This document shows positions 1 through 12,506 of a stretch of DNA of 64,000 nt, piece after piece. The stretch is from NCBI RefSeq assembly GCF_022965805.1, contig NC_133116.1:3472001-3536000 (forward strand), written 5' to 3'. The stretch comes from Primulina eburnea. Taxonomy: Eukaryota > Streptophyta > Magnoliopsida > Lamiales > Gesneriaceae. The translations under genes and the position numbers were made by a program. The notes below the pieces were generated by a model that saw nothing but the letters and a program-made list of their open reading frames with translations, had not been told where the DNA came from and searched no databases. Within the stretch, counting starts at the first letter, position 1. Each line of letters opens with the position of its first letter.

Positions 1-1693
1 ATACCAGATATGAACGCTAATAAGCTTTTTTTATCATTTTGGGGGCTAAATGTCGGCTAAAGAATAAAAACATACAAGGAAGAGGACTAGGCCAAGATAA
101 TTGAGAATTACACGAGCCACCTAAAAAGTACGAAAACTAAGCTAATAAGGTGTTGTCGTATTGAACATCACAAAAACAACTATACAAGATTATGAGAAGT
201 AAATAAGGTAGCCAATTTTATCCATCTTGCAGAGCTCTCTAACGCGTGTATTAAAGTTATATTCAGTCGGAGTTGAACCCATCTGTTATCAACAACTTCA
301 GTAGCTAAAGGATCGGCAAAGCCATTACCTTCCCCATATTTATATAAATTCAATCACAGATGGCATTCCTTCTTCATAAACCAAACAGTGGGATGTTGTT
401 GGCATAACATTCATTGGGAACAAACTTTTAAATCCACGTGCCTTGAAATTAAGAAAGAAACTCTTCACCATAAACAAAGTTAGACTTGTTCCATTCAATT
501 TTTCTGCTCCCATTTGATATATTTGTTTCCACACACAGCCTAATTTCTGTGCCCTCTGATTGAGAACTCTACCCGCATTCTCCTCTCCCTCTTTATTGCC
601 ACAGGTCCATTGCTACTTGGCCAACACAGGAAAGAGAATGAACATAGAAAATGCAGCACAAAGAGTTTGATCTGATAATTACGGTAAAATTCTTACATAC
701 TAAAACATAATTATTGAATATTTCTCCATGCCCTTCATACAATTTAAGGAAATTTGGAGCTGATAGACGCCAATCTCAGCTCCTATCTTGTATCCACCAC
801 AAATTTCATTATCACGGTAATGATGATAATCAGGCAATCAGCAAATAGTGAACGGCTAAATTGTCAAACTACAATCCGGTTCAGTGATTCAAAATCATTT
901 AAATTTAATGAACATAGACAAACTTACCAATGCTAAATTCAAACATGACGACGACGGTGAGGATAGCCCAGATGGAGCATTGGCTGATATAACTTAATGG
1001 GTCTTTGAAAAAAAAAACCCGAAATCAGAGACAAAGAAGAGGCCATCTTAGCTGCAAAAAATCATCCATTCTGCTTTCAGTCGTAGACAAGAAGCGTCTT
1101 GTTTCCACCTAAGCATTATTGCAAATGTTAGACCAGGTGCCTATTTCTAACTTTCCGGAGAACAGCAATCTCAGATTTGAATAAGTCTAAATAGCAAGGT
1201 TAGTCAGTCACGCAACTCCACTTTACAAACAGTTCCAAATCCGCCCCGTTGAATATAATCTGTTCATTGAAGTTGTTGTCACGTTTCTCAGCATTTGGCC
1301 AGAAATAACCAAGTCACCAGCCTCAACTATTTGAAGATCACATGTCCCGTTACTTCCTTGGTTATGAGTCTCGCTAGACCCACCATTAATGCTTGAACTG
1401 GTAATAGTATCATGACAGTGTCTTCCTACCTTGAGAGGCAAGGATGATAACCATGGTGTGAGGAAACTACAGTATGTTGGAATGTTTGAGTTTAGTTCAA
1501 TCAAAATGGAGTTCATAACATTCAGTTCTTCCATGCCCTGTGCATCAAAGAGAAACAAATATGTGCCACTGTGAAATTGGCGGTACAATATTTACGAAAA
1601 TGAACTGCAAGATTGTGGTGTTCTGCCTCTCTTGCGACTGAAGCACTATATCCAACGCATTCTACAAATATTCGGATGGAAACTATTCCCTCC
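1..1693. other. Spacer downstream of the DYW PPR gene
   Basis: No convincing gene is seen. Two minus-strand open frames lie at 1522-1725 and 1223-1588, directly after the PPR stop, and match no family I know. They are probably 3'UTR or spacer. The rest is AT-rich and has no clear repeat. Confidence 0.5.
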
Positions 1694-4273
1694 TCACCAA
1701 TATTCTTTGCAGGAGCAGGATCCATTCTGGAAATGGTGGAAACGGCTTGAGTCCCTCAAAATTATTTCATGTTCAATGATCCTAGAAATGTAACTAAAAG
1801 CTTTGTGACAATCACCGCAGACACGCAAGTTCTTGGTAATCCTAATAGGCACGCCGGGACCTGTTGTCAGAATGCCATAAGCAAGGGCCAATTTTTCGCT
1901 ATGTTCAAGTAAAAGATCTTTTTTCTCCTCGTCGTCTACATCATGGAGAGCAAAACTAGTATCGGGAACATAGCCCAAGATTTTGATGCGATATATCAGA
2001 TCATCAAGTAGATTATAAATCTCTTTAGTCATTGGATGGGATTTGTCCCCAACAAGAAAGATTGTTGTCCCCTTCTTCCCCTGTACCCAACTGCAGCCGG
2101 GTCTCTTCTTGATTCCACCACGTTTCATCAACAATCGGATTCTGGCAACGTCTTTCCACTGCCTAGCACTGGCATATATGTTGGAGAGCAGTGTATACAA
2201 GCCATCATTCTCGAAGTTTAACTCTAACAACTTATTAACTGCATGCTCTGCAAGTTCCACATTCCCATGAACCCTGCAACCACTAAGCAGTGCCACCCAA
2301 ACTATTGGATTGGGTTCCATCGGCATCTCCTCTATGAGCTTCAAACCTTCATGCAAGCGTCCAGCACGACCCAAAAGATCAACGGCACACGCATAGTGTT
2401 CCACTTCTGGAACCACATGAAATTCCTCCTCCATATTATTGAAGTAATTAATTCCCTTCTCCACCATTCCAGAGTGACTACAAGCATATAGCACAACCAC
2501 AAAAGTGACCCCATCAACAAGTAGACCAGCTTTCCTCATCCCACTGAAAACTTGGAGGGCCTCCTCTCCACGACCATGCATTCCATATCCAGTCATTATA
2601 GATGTCCAAGAGACTACATTCTTATCAATAATTCCATCAAAAACAGCTCGAGCGGCATCTACATTTCCAGATTTTGCATACATGTCAATAAGGCAATTTA
2701 ACACAAATAGCATATCTTCTTTGCAACAATTCCTCAGTACATAAGCATGGACTTCTTGGCCAAGTTTAAGGGCACCCAGACGTGCACAAGCCACCAATGC
2801 ACATGATATAGTGAATGTGTTTGGTATGATGCCACATTTGTCCTTCAACATTTCAGAAAAAAGTTGCAAGGCGTCATTGGCGTCTCCATGTTGTGCACAA
2901 CCACCGATCATGACTGTCCAAGTAACCACATTTCTATTTTCACAATCAATCAAACTGAATAGTTTGTGTGCTGCTCTGAAGTTCTTGCACTTAGCATGCA
3001 AATCTATGATGCTATTGATCACCATCATGTCCCCATGATTCTGACCTTCATATTTTAAAATGTTTTTCAAAACATAACATTGTATTTCCTTTCCCTGCAC
3101 CAATGCGCCGACTGTAGCACACCCCGATAATATTGACACCAATGTAACTTCATTTGGTTGCGATCCAGAAAATATCATCTCCCTAAACACATCAAGTGCC
3201 TCATAGCCAAGTCCTCTCTGCGCATACCCTGAAATCACAGCACTCCATGTCACCACATTCAACTCAATCTCTTTCACCCTCATTCTCTCAAACAATTCCA
3301 AAGCGTGATCAAATCTCCCAATCTGAGAGTAGCCTGTAACTAGTGCATTCCAAGACACCACGTCCTTCACCTCCATCCTATCAAATACATTCTTTGCCTG
3401 GTCCATTAATCCACACTTTGCATACATATCAACAATTGCATTCCCCACAAACACATCCTCAAACAAACCTCTCCTAATCGAATATCCGTGAATTTCGGTT
3501 CCACTCTTCCATGCTTTAACAGAAACGCAGGCTGGGAGCACAGTCACCAAACTAACTGCGTCTGCATTAAAATCACCATCCTTTACCATATCTCCCAACA
3601 TCAGCAAAGCACTTGTACACTCCCCAATCTGAACGTAAACACCCATAATCGAATTCCAGGAGATCACATCACACACCCCTCTGTCAAGCATTTCATCAAA
3701 CAGCAGCTGCGCCTCGTCACTTGCCCCACAACGCCCAAACATAGCTACGGCAGCATTGCCCACAAAGACATTGGAGCAAACATGACCTGTAACAAACGCA
3801 AGCGCGTGGACAGCAGACCCAGTAGCCAGCAAAGAAAGTTCGCCACATGCCTTGAGAATGTAAGGAAAAGTGTATCGATCAGGTACCCAATCAAGAATCC
3901 GCATTTCACCAAACATGCTGAGGGCATTCCTGTGATCTCCCAAATAAACTTTGCTTTTGATGAGGCTGTTCCAAAAGAAGACTTCGGGACGGGAAGGTGA
4001 GATATAGCGTAGGACAGTGAGAACATCTGAGTGGGCATTGTGGGATAGGTAATTGGAGAGTATTCGGAAGGTGACATCCGGATTTGAGCGGAGAGGGAGA
4101 CCCCGAATCAGGTGCTGCTGGTGAAGTAGCTTCGCTTCAGTTACAGGATCGCGAAGCTGCTGTGTAGATGAAGAGAATCTGAGGCTGTAAATGAGACAGC
4201 GGAGAGCGGCGGCGGAGTAACGTTTGGGCTTCGGCGGGAATGATGAGGAAAATAGCATTTGACAAATTGCCAT
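1694..4273 (-). CDS. DYW-class pentatricopeptide repeat protein, At5g16860-like
   Basis: A single-exon gene of 859 residues. Plant PPR-DYW proteins bind organelle transcripts through their PPR array, and the DYW domain deaminates specific cytidines (C-to-U editing). The first ~40 residues are rich in Ser and Arg and look like an organelle transit peptide. Tandem PPR (P/L/S) motifs fill the middle, with repeated VVSWNALVTGY-like blocks. E/E+ motifs follow, then a DYW domain with HSEKLA at about residue 791 (HxE, zinc and catalysis) and CGDCH at about 819. The last triplet is EYW rather than DYW, a common variant. Length and motif order fit the intronless Arabidopsis protein At5g16860. The first Met was chosen because the transit-like segment starts there. 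The exact organelle and editing sites cannot be read from sequence. Confidence 0.93.
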   Translation of the reverse strand: MAICQMLFSSSFPPKPKRYSAAALRCLIYSLRFSSSTQQLRDPVTEAKLLHQQHLIRGLPLRSNPDVTFRILSNYLSHNAHSDVLTVLRYISPSRPEVFFWNSLIKSKVYLGDHRNALSMFGEMRILDWVPDRYTFPYILKACGELSLLATGSAVHALAFVTGHVCSNVFVGNAAVAMFGRCGASDEAQLLFDEMLDRGVCDVISWNSIMGVYVQIGECTSALLMLGDMVKDGDFNADAVSLVTVLPACVSVKAWKSGTEIHGYSIRRGLFEDVFVGNAIVDMYAKCGLMDQAKNVFDRMEVKDVVSWNALVTGYSQIGRFDHALELFERMRVKEIELNVVTWSAVISGYAQRGLGYEALDVFREMIFSGSQPNEVTLVSILSGCATVGALVQGKEIQCYVLKNILKYEGQNHGDMMVINSIIDLHAKCKNFRAAHKLFSLIDCENRNVVTWTVMIGGCAQHGDANDALQLFSEMLKDKCGIIPNTFTISCALVACARLGALKLGQEVHAYVLRNCCKEDMLFVLNCLIDMYAKSGNVDAARAVFDGIIDKNVVSWTSIMTGYGMHGRGEEALQVFSGMRKAGLLVDGVTFVVVLYACSHSGMVEKGINYFNNMEEEFHVVPEVEHYACAVDLLGRAGRLHEGLKLIEEMPMEPNPIVWVALLSGCRVHGNVELAEHAVNKLLELNFENDGLYTLLSNIYASARQWKDVARIRLLMKRGGIKKRPGCSWVQGKKGTTIFLVGDKSHPMTKEIYNLLDDLIYRIKILGYVPDTSFALHDVDDEEKKDLLLEHSEKLALAYGILTTGPGVPIRITKNLRVCGDCHKAFSYISRIIEHEIILRDSSRFHHFQNGSCSCKEYW

Positions 4274-5586
4274 AGCTTACTCTGTGGCTGGCAGCGCTGC
4301 ATGGGCTTTTCATACTTGACAAACGCAAGACGTACCGTTGGCTCTGTCAGCTCTGATTTAATTTCTCCGGAAGAAGAATTTTTTTTAAAAAAATACATTA
4401 GGAAATAGAAATAGATAATTTTTTTAAAAAAAATACATCTGCACGCAAAAATATACGGTAATTGTTTTTTTAATATTATAACGAGTTTCCATTACATTAT
4501 TTTATAATAATATAGTAATTTGATATTTTTTAAAAAAATAGATGAAAATTTAATTAAAGATAATAATTATATATTTTTATTATATTGTCCATAATTTGAA
4601 AATATTTTTATTAAATAAAAAATTTTCAATCAATGAATATAATCTTAGCTAAAAATATAATTTTTGAAATATTCAAAAAGGTGATTAAAGTGGAAAATTT
4701 TAAATTAAACCAAATAGCTTTTGATACGAAATTTTGCTTGTCTAAGCTTTTTACATAAAAGATTTATTTTATAATTTTTTAGATAAAATATTTTCATTTT
4801 GTAAAATACATAGATATGTGCTTGCGCGTGCCTATTTATTTATTGAATATATATTTTTGAAACGATTTTACAGATTTTTATTCATAAGATAAGTTAATTT
4901 TTTTATATTTACAATAAAATATAATATTTTGACATAAAAAGTGATAATTTTTCATAAGTGATCCAAATAAAATATTCGTTTGACAAAATAGACTCATGAG
5001 ATCGTCTTAGAAAAATTTTTATGTCATTTTTTTATCATGTAATTTATCAAGAATCAATTTTAATTCATCTATCCGCAAGCATCCTACTTTCAAACCAAAA
5101 TTTTCCAGATTAAGATATTTTTATATGAATGAGCAAAATAGATTGTCAGAACATAACCAAGAAACATATTAATGAGACAATACTTGGCATATAGAGGGAA
5201 ACACCATCTCGTTTTGAAATAACAATGATATGATTTCAATTTATAAGGTAATTTATATATTATCGTCACGAGAAAAATTTTAGGCGTCAAAATAAAATGT
5301 ACATTCATTCAACCATATAAATTAATCTACCATATGTATTCCTACCTCCTGCAGGCTGCAGATAGATCCCACCATCCTCTTCTTTCATGTCCACACAACA
5401 AAAATGTGTTCTGGCTTCATATCTTAACACTCCCGCGTGATATTCTGCCCACCTAAGGATTTTTCTTGCCAGAAGTCAACAAGTTCGGGGATTCGGTGAG
5501 CTAGGATGTTGGATTTTGTCGTTATTATTGCTATTCTAAATGTACATGCAGCTAACAATTAACGTGATAGGCCAAAGAAGCTGTTG
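4274..5586. other. AT-rich spacer with a decayed MITE-like copy
   Basis: Very AT-rich sequence between two minus-strand genes. It holds a diverged reverse copy of the window's MITE-like family at about 4860-5012. The part after about 5340 is probably the 3'UTR of the PWWP gene. No supported ORF. Confidence 0.5.
4860..5012 (-). repeat. Degenerate MITE-like copy
   Basis: Reverse-orientation relative of the elements at 24691 and 53222. It keeps the order: interior ACAATAAAATA-type block, GATCCAAATAAAA block, then a GAGATCGTCTTAG end. Strongly diverged, so boundaries are approximate. Confidence 0.45.
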
Positions 5587-8500
5587 CTACCGATGGCGCC
5601 CGAGTAACTCCTCGTTTAGCCTACTGAATACCAGGCTAACAGGTATACAAGCAACACCTGTGGGTACAGATTCGGTTTTTATCAGCCCATCCACACGGTA
5701 GTCACTGCTGCAGCCACTTCGCATATCCTTACGATTTTTCGGCTCCGTGGCAATAGAAGACAATGTTCTTATCTTCTGACTGGTAGATGGGCTAATTTTC
5801 TTTGGTGAAAATTTGGAGAACGTCCTCTCAGTAGAATTGTTGGAAAAGATTGGTATGGACACATTTGCTTTCTGACCTTGACTGGAGCCAAATGGAAGCT
5901 TTTTATCTTGAAAGACCGATCGAGCTTGATGCTTACAATCATTTTCAATTGATGAGTACAAATGTGGGCGTGGAACACGAGAATTTGCTGTCCTGCGACC
6001 AGTCCTCCATGAGGGGGGAAGCCTGCTAGGACTCTCCAATAATTCGGGTAAAATATTATCAGCTGTAGCAAGAAGGTTTTCTGATGAACCACTCTCAAGC
6101 GCTTCAATTTGGATGAGATGACCAATTATAGCATGTCCATTGAGCATACTAAGTATTGAAATCATAGGAACGTCCCGTCGGTAGTTGCTAGCCCGAACTT
6201 CTAAATCGACATCTACCAACATGATCCTACCACCAAACTGATGCCTATCAGCAAACACAGTGTCCGTGTACTCACAACTATCCTCCCAGAATCCTCTTTT
6301 TGCAGAGTAACGGTTCGATGTCAACACATCTGAATCTATGATATTGTGATTAGAACGACTAAGACCTGTTGATCTATATTTTGCCGCATGGGTCCTATAA
6401 CTTTTCTGGCTTGAATCAGCCTTGGTACCACCATTGGTCCAATTGGAACTTATTCCATTTGTATATTGTCTGAATACCTCTGAATCGGTTCTGTCAAGTA
6501 ACCGCTTTCCAAGACCACGGTTATTTCTTTTCCTTTTCAACTGCCATTTGGATACACCTGATTTAGTTGGTGCAAATTCATTTGGATTGGACAAGTCATC
6601 TGGAAATGTCAATTCATCACGGTCATCAGCTGTTTATGCTTTCATGCCCTTCATTGGCTTCAATTCTCGGATATTTAGGTCGCAATTCTATAGAAGCATA
6701 ACCATCTGTATAACCATGCAAAAAATGAGGCTATGAAACCACACTATTTTTTACCAGTAATTAGAATATGTAAAATCAATCGACCATGGACGATAGGAAT
6801 AGCAACCGCCAATAATCAACTAAGAGATCGGATAAAACAGTTATTCTGAAAAATGGCCTAGTTAATTATCATCTCGCAAATAAATCATCCTTCTCATTGT
6901 GTGCATTTCATTAAAAAAACATGGATAAGTTGTTCCATTAACGTGGGAAAATGTGCTAGTTTCATGAAAGGATTCATCATGCTAACCAGAAAGCGCTGTC
7001 AAATCATCATCTGAATCTGATTCCATAGAATCTGTCTCAGAGCAATCTGTTTCTGTAACCTCTGTAGACCCAGAAATATGCTCTTCACCCAAATCCGAAT
7101 AAGGGAAGTTTTTTTCTTCAAGCCTGGAAACTGGCATTTCTGCCAGCGAGGATTGCAATCGGCCGTCATTCAAAAAATCTCCCGAAGCATTCGACAGGTA
7201 AGCACATCTGCTCCTCTTTGAGCGAAATGAAAATCCCGACAGCTCCTCTCCTGACAGAGATAGAAACAGAACCATCTTTAGGGTGAGATCCAAAAAACAG
7301 GTAATTTAGCAGTACAAGAGAGTGGCTCCTATCATGTCTCTTGGTTAGAAAAATCTCAATCAACCCCTCAATGAATTTTCTCCTTTTGTCCTTTAAGCTT
7401 TTGATGCTGGACATAGTTTATCATTCTAAATTAAAATTTAAGGGCATCAAATAAAAAGCCAAAGAACAAGGTAATAAGAAAAACAAGAAGTTGATAAAAA
7501 TATTAAAGCTGTTGAAGTAGAAAGCTTACTAATTGGTGCAGTGCGGAGACCAAAGTCCTGTAATCCTCGTGTTCGAGGCAGCACACTGGCACTATCATCA
7601 TCTCCACTCAATTGACCTTCATCTCTAGCAATCACTTCGTACAGACAGACCTCCGCATTCTTCTCAACGGGAGACAAACCAAGTCTATCAGATATTTGAC
7701 CTGATCTGGATTCATTTTTATTTCTGCTTTCATTTCCCAAATATTCTGAAGATATTGCAGCATCTGGTGACAATTTGCTCCTATGATTAGAAGAATTTTC
7801 CAATTTCCCGTATTTATTCTCCAATAATTGCCTCTCTAGTTCAAGAGCATGTAGTATTGCATCTTCCCGGCGAGCATATTTCTCTCTTTTCTTTGGAGGC
7901 ATACCCTGAGAGGCTTCAGCCCTTTCTATACAGTCATTAAACTCACCACATCGGAATGCCTTTACGCGTTTTGACTTCTCTAAATTGTACCAGTCCCTGG
8001 TGGTACATACAGCGAAAATATTCATAAACAAAGTAAATTAGGAAAAACAACAGAAGAATGACATTTATTTTGAAGTCAAACTGCCCAACTATCTGAAGGA
8101 CTCGAAAGTTTCAGAGGAAGTATTTACTCTTGTGAACTGTGTTCTATAATAAAATTAAAACAAAGAAATCAAATGCCACATAAACCAATGCATGTGAAAC
8201 AGCTTGTATTAAGGAGAAACATTTGCTTCCATTATATTGAATAAGCGGCCAAATTTACAATCAACAAACAAATTATATATTCAGTTCACCATACAGATTT
8301 GATAGAGATACTCCAGGGGAACAGGAACTTCACTGCTGCACTTAAACATTTGGACACATGAAACTTTGGTCCGATTTAAATCATTTTTAACCCTTTTGAA
8401 AATCACTTTTGACCCAAATGCTTGCCCATGTGGTTCATGAATGCCGAAGACCTTGACAACATGGGTCATAAACTAATAACCATTTGAACTTTGGCGAGAG

Positions 8501-9526
8501 TATTTGGATTTCTTTCTATAGAATTGTATAGCATCAATGAGAATTTATAAACTATTTTCAGTTGTATTTAAAGCCTAAAAAAACCATAGAGAGACACCAT
8601 TATAAACCAATTTGAACCATCCACACCCAGATGTGAAACAGTGACTTCACAATCATCGGTCAATCAGAACGTGATGTGCTTATAATGGCCTAAGTCTTAA
8701 CACATCAAAGCACCAGCACTGGGACTCTAGAATTCAAGAAGAAGCCCCGAAGCTCTTACATATATAGCAATTTGTCCCACAGGCTTTAAATTTCGCTTCA
8801 TGTGTAGCACTTTGTCCTACGTCACACTTACTGCAGGTGCTTAATAAGATTTAAAATATTTCATCAAAGCAAAAATGACAATGTATTCCATTAACATCTA
8901 CCAATGAGCTAGGACGACCAAAATTTTCATGGTAATGATTATACAAAATAGATACTGAAGACATATCAGTCAAAGACATTAGCGAAATTAAAGCCATGCT
9001 GTAAAGCTAGGTTGCAGCTGAGTAACATCGATGACAAATAATTCTACCTTTGATGAGCCTGTGTATTTGAGCTCACTGCAGCAAAAAAGTAAACCATTCA
9101 CAAAAAATGTTACCCCGTAGATATCAGGAAAAGTAAAGAGGCAGCAAGCTCACTGCAGCAAAAAAGTAAATCATTCACAAAAAATGTTATCACATAGGTA
9201 TCACAAAAAGTAAATAGGCGGCAATCAACACAAACCATTACCAAACACATCAACTAAAATGACATGCATAGAAGCACACCACCACAAATTTTCACATAAG
9301 TCTTCACTGGAATGAAAATTTAAGATCATGTGTAAACTCACACGCTAGCATCTTCCCTCCCAAGAAGCTTCACAGGTGTTCCAGACCGCGGAGATGTTAT
9401 ATGAGACAAAGACAGCTCTTCCTGACCAAGTATTTTTCCAGGCCACCAAGACCCATTGCGCCTTCGAACCCACACTATACTCCCCACACAGCCATCAGCC
9501 ACTTCCCCAGATTCTGAACTACCCAT
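5587..9526 (-). CDS. PWWP (Tudor/PWWP/MBT) domain protein, At1g51745-like
   Basis: Four exons in the minus direction: 9526-9342, 7996-7530, 7250-6987 and 6629-5587, giving 652 residues. Exon 1 encodes the start of a PWWP domain (GSIVWVRRRNGSWWPGKIL), a chromatin-reading fold. Exon 2 continues it with DWYNLEKSKRVKAFRCGEF. The rest is low-complexity and basic, with family blocks GFSFRSKRSRCAY in exon 3 and KWQLKRKRNNRGLGKR in exon 4, and a conserved C-terminal part around VDVDLEVRASNYRRDVPMIS. These match the plant family of At1g51745 and At3g03140, whose molecular role is not well defined; a nuclear chromatin function is inferred from the PWWP. Splice phases agree at all junctions. Intron 1 is about 1.3 kb and contains a 77-bp tandem duplication. 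Confidence 0.88.
9070..9223. repeat. 77-bp tandem duplication in intron 1 of the PWWP gene
   Basis: Two adjacent 77-bp units (9070-9146 and 9147-9223) both begin AGCTCACTGCAGCAAAAAAG. They differ at several positions, so the duplication is not very recent. No coding effect. Confidence 0.9.
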
Positions 9527-10600
9527 CTCTCTACTTCTCCTCTATATAAATATATGCTATAAGTGTTGAGGTAAAAAAAAAGGCACATAAACAAGCCTAT
9601 AGACAAAAAAAAAAGACCTATCCCTCTCACCCTCTACACGCCCGATCGATTTACGCAGTTCACTCTCTCATCTTTCTATTTTACCAACAAAATTAGCACT
9701 GACTCCTCGAGACAGATTTATTTCACCTTATTACCACTTCCAACGAAATATTTAAAAGGAATCACGGATAGTACCAAAGAGAAACACGCTTTGCTTTTAT
9801 GATCGACAGAACAAAAGTACTGTACCGACTCAAATTGGTAAGCCACCCACAATGAATATAGGGAAACAGCAATTTTCATACGTATGAGGAAAAGACAGCG
9901 TTTCAACGATCTGAATATTGTAATGAGAAAAAGGGGTAGGGTTAGGGTTTCCTTCAAAATATTGGGGAACTTCACAATTAGGGCATCCAAATGAAATCAC
10001 GGAGGCTGATTGGCGGTTTGACTCAGGAAAACAGTGGATTTTGATATGTTCGTTATGGGTACATGCGGTGCGGACTTTGGGATTCAAGCCTTGAACGAAG
10101 TAGTTGAGTCTGGTGTACCACCTTCGTGGGTGGGTTGGGTTGGGTTAACAGGGCCGCCAGAAAGCAAATGCCAAGAAAACCCATAGAAATGGGTAAATTT
10201 TATATTAACCCCTTCTATATGAAATTGCACTAAGACCCGAACATAAATATATTTAATTTTATATTAACCCCTTCTATATCTGAAATTGCGGATGAGACCC
10301 GAACATAAAAATGTTTTTTTATAAAACCTTATATAAATTAGATGAAGCTAAATAAAAACGTTCAACTACGGTTCATTCATAAAATATTTGAATAACTACC
10401 ACACGTTTACATCTCCCATTAATCTAAAACATTTCTTGATTCCTTCACTTCAACAATTTTTTAAAAGAAGAAAAAATAGTGAATTGTCCAAGCAAAAGAG
10501 TGGGTTATGACGATCTTCTGTCGGCTACGGTTTCTGAAACTGTTAGTCCAAAACTTAAACAACTAGAAAATCTCTTCCGTAGTTATCGATTTTGGACATA
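9527..10600. other. Upstream region of the PWWP gene
   Basis: Probably 5'UTR and promoter of the minus-strand PWWP gene, then spacer. Open frames at 9718-10087 overlap each other and match nothing known. A tandem repeat lies at 10196-10312. Confidence 0.5.
10196..10312. repeat. About 57-bp imperfect tandem repeat
   Basis: Two units, about 10196-10250 and 10255-10312, share AATTTTATATTAACCCCTTC and a later GACCCGAACATAAA. Function unknown. Confidence 0.85.
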
Positions 10601-10668
10601 TAAATGTTTCATGCACAAGTAAGAGAAGTTAAATACATGGGTCGAAACTGACAAATCAGTAGCAAGAT

Positions 10669-12506
10669 ACCTAAGAATAACAGCAGCAAGTAATTGACAA
10701 GTTTCCACTCTGAGAACCGGAAGTCCCAATTTAAGTGCACCGTATTATTAGAAAGGAAAATCCTCAAGAGAACCCTGATCTTCCCTTTCCTTCGAGAAAT
10801 TTGTCGAGGCACCTACTTTGGGCTCAGTTACACTGCTTTCGGAGGGCAATAAAATCTCAGTCTTCTTGTAAATCCAATGTGCAGCAAGACCATGTTCAGC
10901 ATATTCATGCATCTTCTAAATTAAGAAATCATCATCAGGCATCAACAAATTTGAATAGTTGCCTCTGAGAGTTCTTGTGAAAAATTAATTAAGTAGTCGT
11001 GTACCTGAGTTCGAATTTGATTTTCCAAAGGAGAGCGAGCTGTCTGGACCTTGTACTGATGTGTGCAGTGACTAAGAATGGGGAACCGCATTAAGGAGGG
11101 GAATCAGAATTACAGCGCAAGATGTATTCTCGCAAAACATCGGCACAAAGCTAGATGCAAATCTATAATGGAATTTTGACTTGGTATCCACTTGGTTTTT
11201 ACTTGACAACTCTTTTCACCACGTCCCAACCCAGCATTAGATTTTATAATCAGTATATCAAATATATTACGGACAGTACCTCAAACTATTGCTTACTCGA
11301 GACCAAGAAATAAATTCATACCTTACTGTAGATGCTATACAAGTTTTTAAGGCGTCCAGATAAAGCTACTTCCATTCCTGGAACGTATCTGCAAACATTA
11401 TATATATAACGAAGTTAACATGTGGGTTACAATCATGCTATTTAAAAAGCAACAATATCACTATGTTTATATATCATCATGTTTATATGGTTAGCCTACG
11501 ATGATTATACCGAACGAGCCTCCCACGGACAAAAACAAAGACTATCTCAAGCATACAGGGACCAAAATGACGCCAACATCTACACAGAATAATTGGTGGA
11601 TACCTTGAAACTATTAGGAAAAAGCCAGAAAGTGCGGTACATATATTCACTGATAATCACATCTAAACACATAGGTAAGATGTCTAACATTCAGATGACT
11701 GGATGTTCAACACAATTATGCATATCAATCAAAAGATAGAAATCAATGCATGCTGCTCTAGGTTCACATCAAGATACGTACATTCAAGACTGTTACCTTC
11801 GTGATTGTATTTTCCTCTTCCCAGTCTCCAGGTTTTCGACATTCAGGAAATTGTATTACAGTGATGGACTTTGCAGATATTTTCTTTGGTTTCCTGCCTT
11901 GCTGGAACTCCGCATTGAAGCCACGTCAGCTCGTAGTTGGCAAAATATTTTGGGCTGCACGTTTAGGCAAGTACAAACGGGGGATGTTTCCTAATATCGA
12001 TGTCATGTTTTTCTAATTTTATAAAAAACACATTTAAAAAATAATAATTAGCAATAAACCTGAAGGACAACGAAGCAAAGGTCTTCGAGTTCAGCTTTTA
12101 GAGCCCACAAACCAAATCTGGAAGCAAGTGAGCACCAAATAGCTAATGTCTCCTGTGCAACAGCTTGAGCTTTGGTTGGAGGAAGAGCATATCTGCGAAA
12201 AACCATAACCACGCCGAGTGACGAATATCTTATTTCAAGAAAACAGTTGAAAGACTAATGTGAGTCCTTCCGCCCAAACAGAGAACGTGAAACTATAGAG
12301 CGAAAAAAGACTGACCAAACATAATTAGTAATAATGTAAGAATTCGTCATCTACATGTCTGTATGATATAATCTGTGACGGATATATAGAAAAAAACAGA
12401 GGAAGCATAATATAAGTACTTTGTTCTCACGTTATGAAGCCCATCAGCGAGCTTTATGAGAACTACTCGTGGATCATTAACCATTCTCATCAGCATCACT
12501 CGTAAA
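10669..12506 (-). pseudogene. Fragment of RSH1 (RelA/SpoT homologue), decayed
   Basis: On the minus strand several exon-sized pieces match plant RSH1, the (p)ppGpp synthetase/hydrolase homologue. About 12506-12420 reads NNLRVMLMRMVNDPRVVLIK then LADGLHNV. About 12195-12060 reads KAQAVAQETLAIWCSLASR then LWALKAELEDLCFVVLQ. About 11960-11860 reads IFCQLRADVASMRSSSK and runs into a stop. About 11395-11325 reads YVPGMEVALSGRLKNLYS. About 11085-11000 reads SLHTSVQGPDSS, then shifts frame to SPLENQIRTQ. About 10945-10674 reads HEYAEHGLAAHWIYKK, then two stops, then LPVLRVE. Several splice borders survive, so this is a copied genomic segment, not a retrocopy. The 5' end, most of the synthetase core and the C-terminus are missing. 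It cannot encode a working RSH protein. Confidence 0.9.

Noticed and set aside
1223..1725. Two minus-strand frames just after the DYW PPR stop
   Set aside because: No family resemblance, overlapping frames, and position fits the 3'UTR.
2036..4077. Numerous frames opposite the DYW PPR gene
   Set aside because: Shadows of the real minus-strand coding sequence.
7166..7414. Minus-strand frame beside PWWP exon 3
   Set aside because: It reads through the intron; the splice at 7250 joins exon 2 to the conserved GFSFRSKR block in phase.
9718..10087. Overlapping minus-strand frames upstream of the PWWP gene
   Set aside because: Two frames over the same bases, no known domain, probably leader or promoter.
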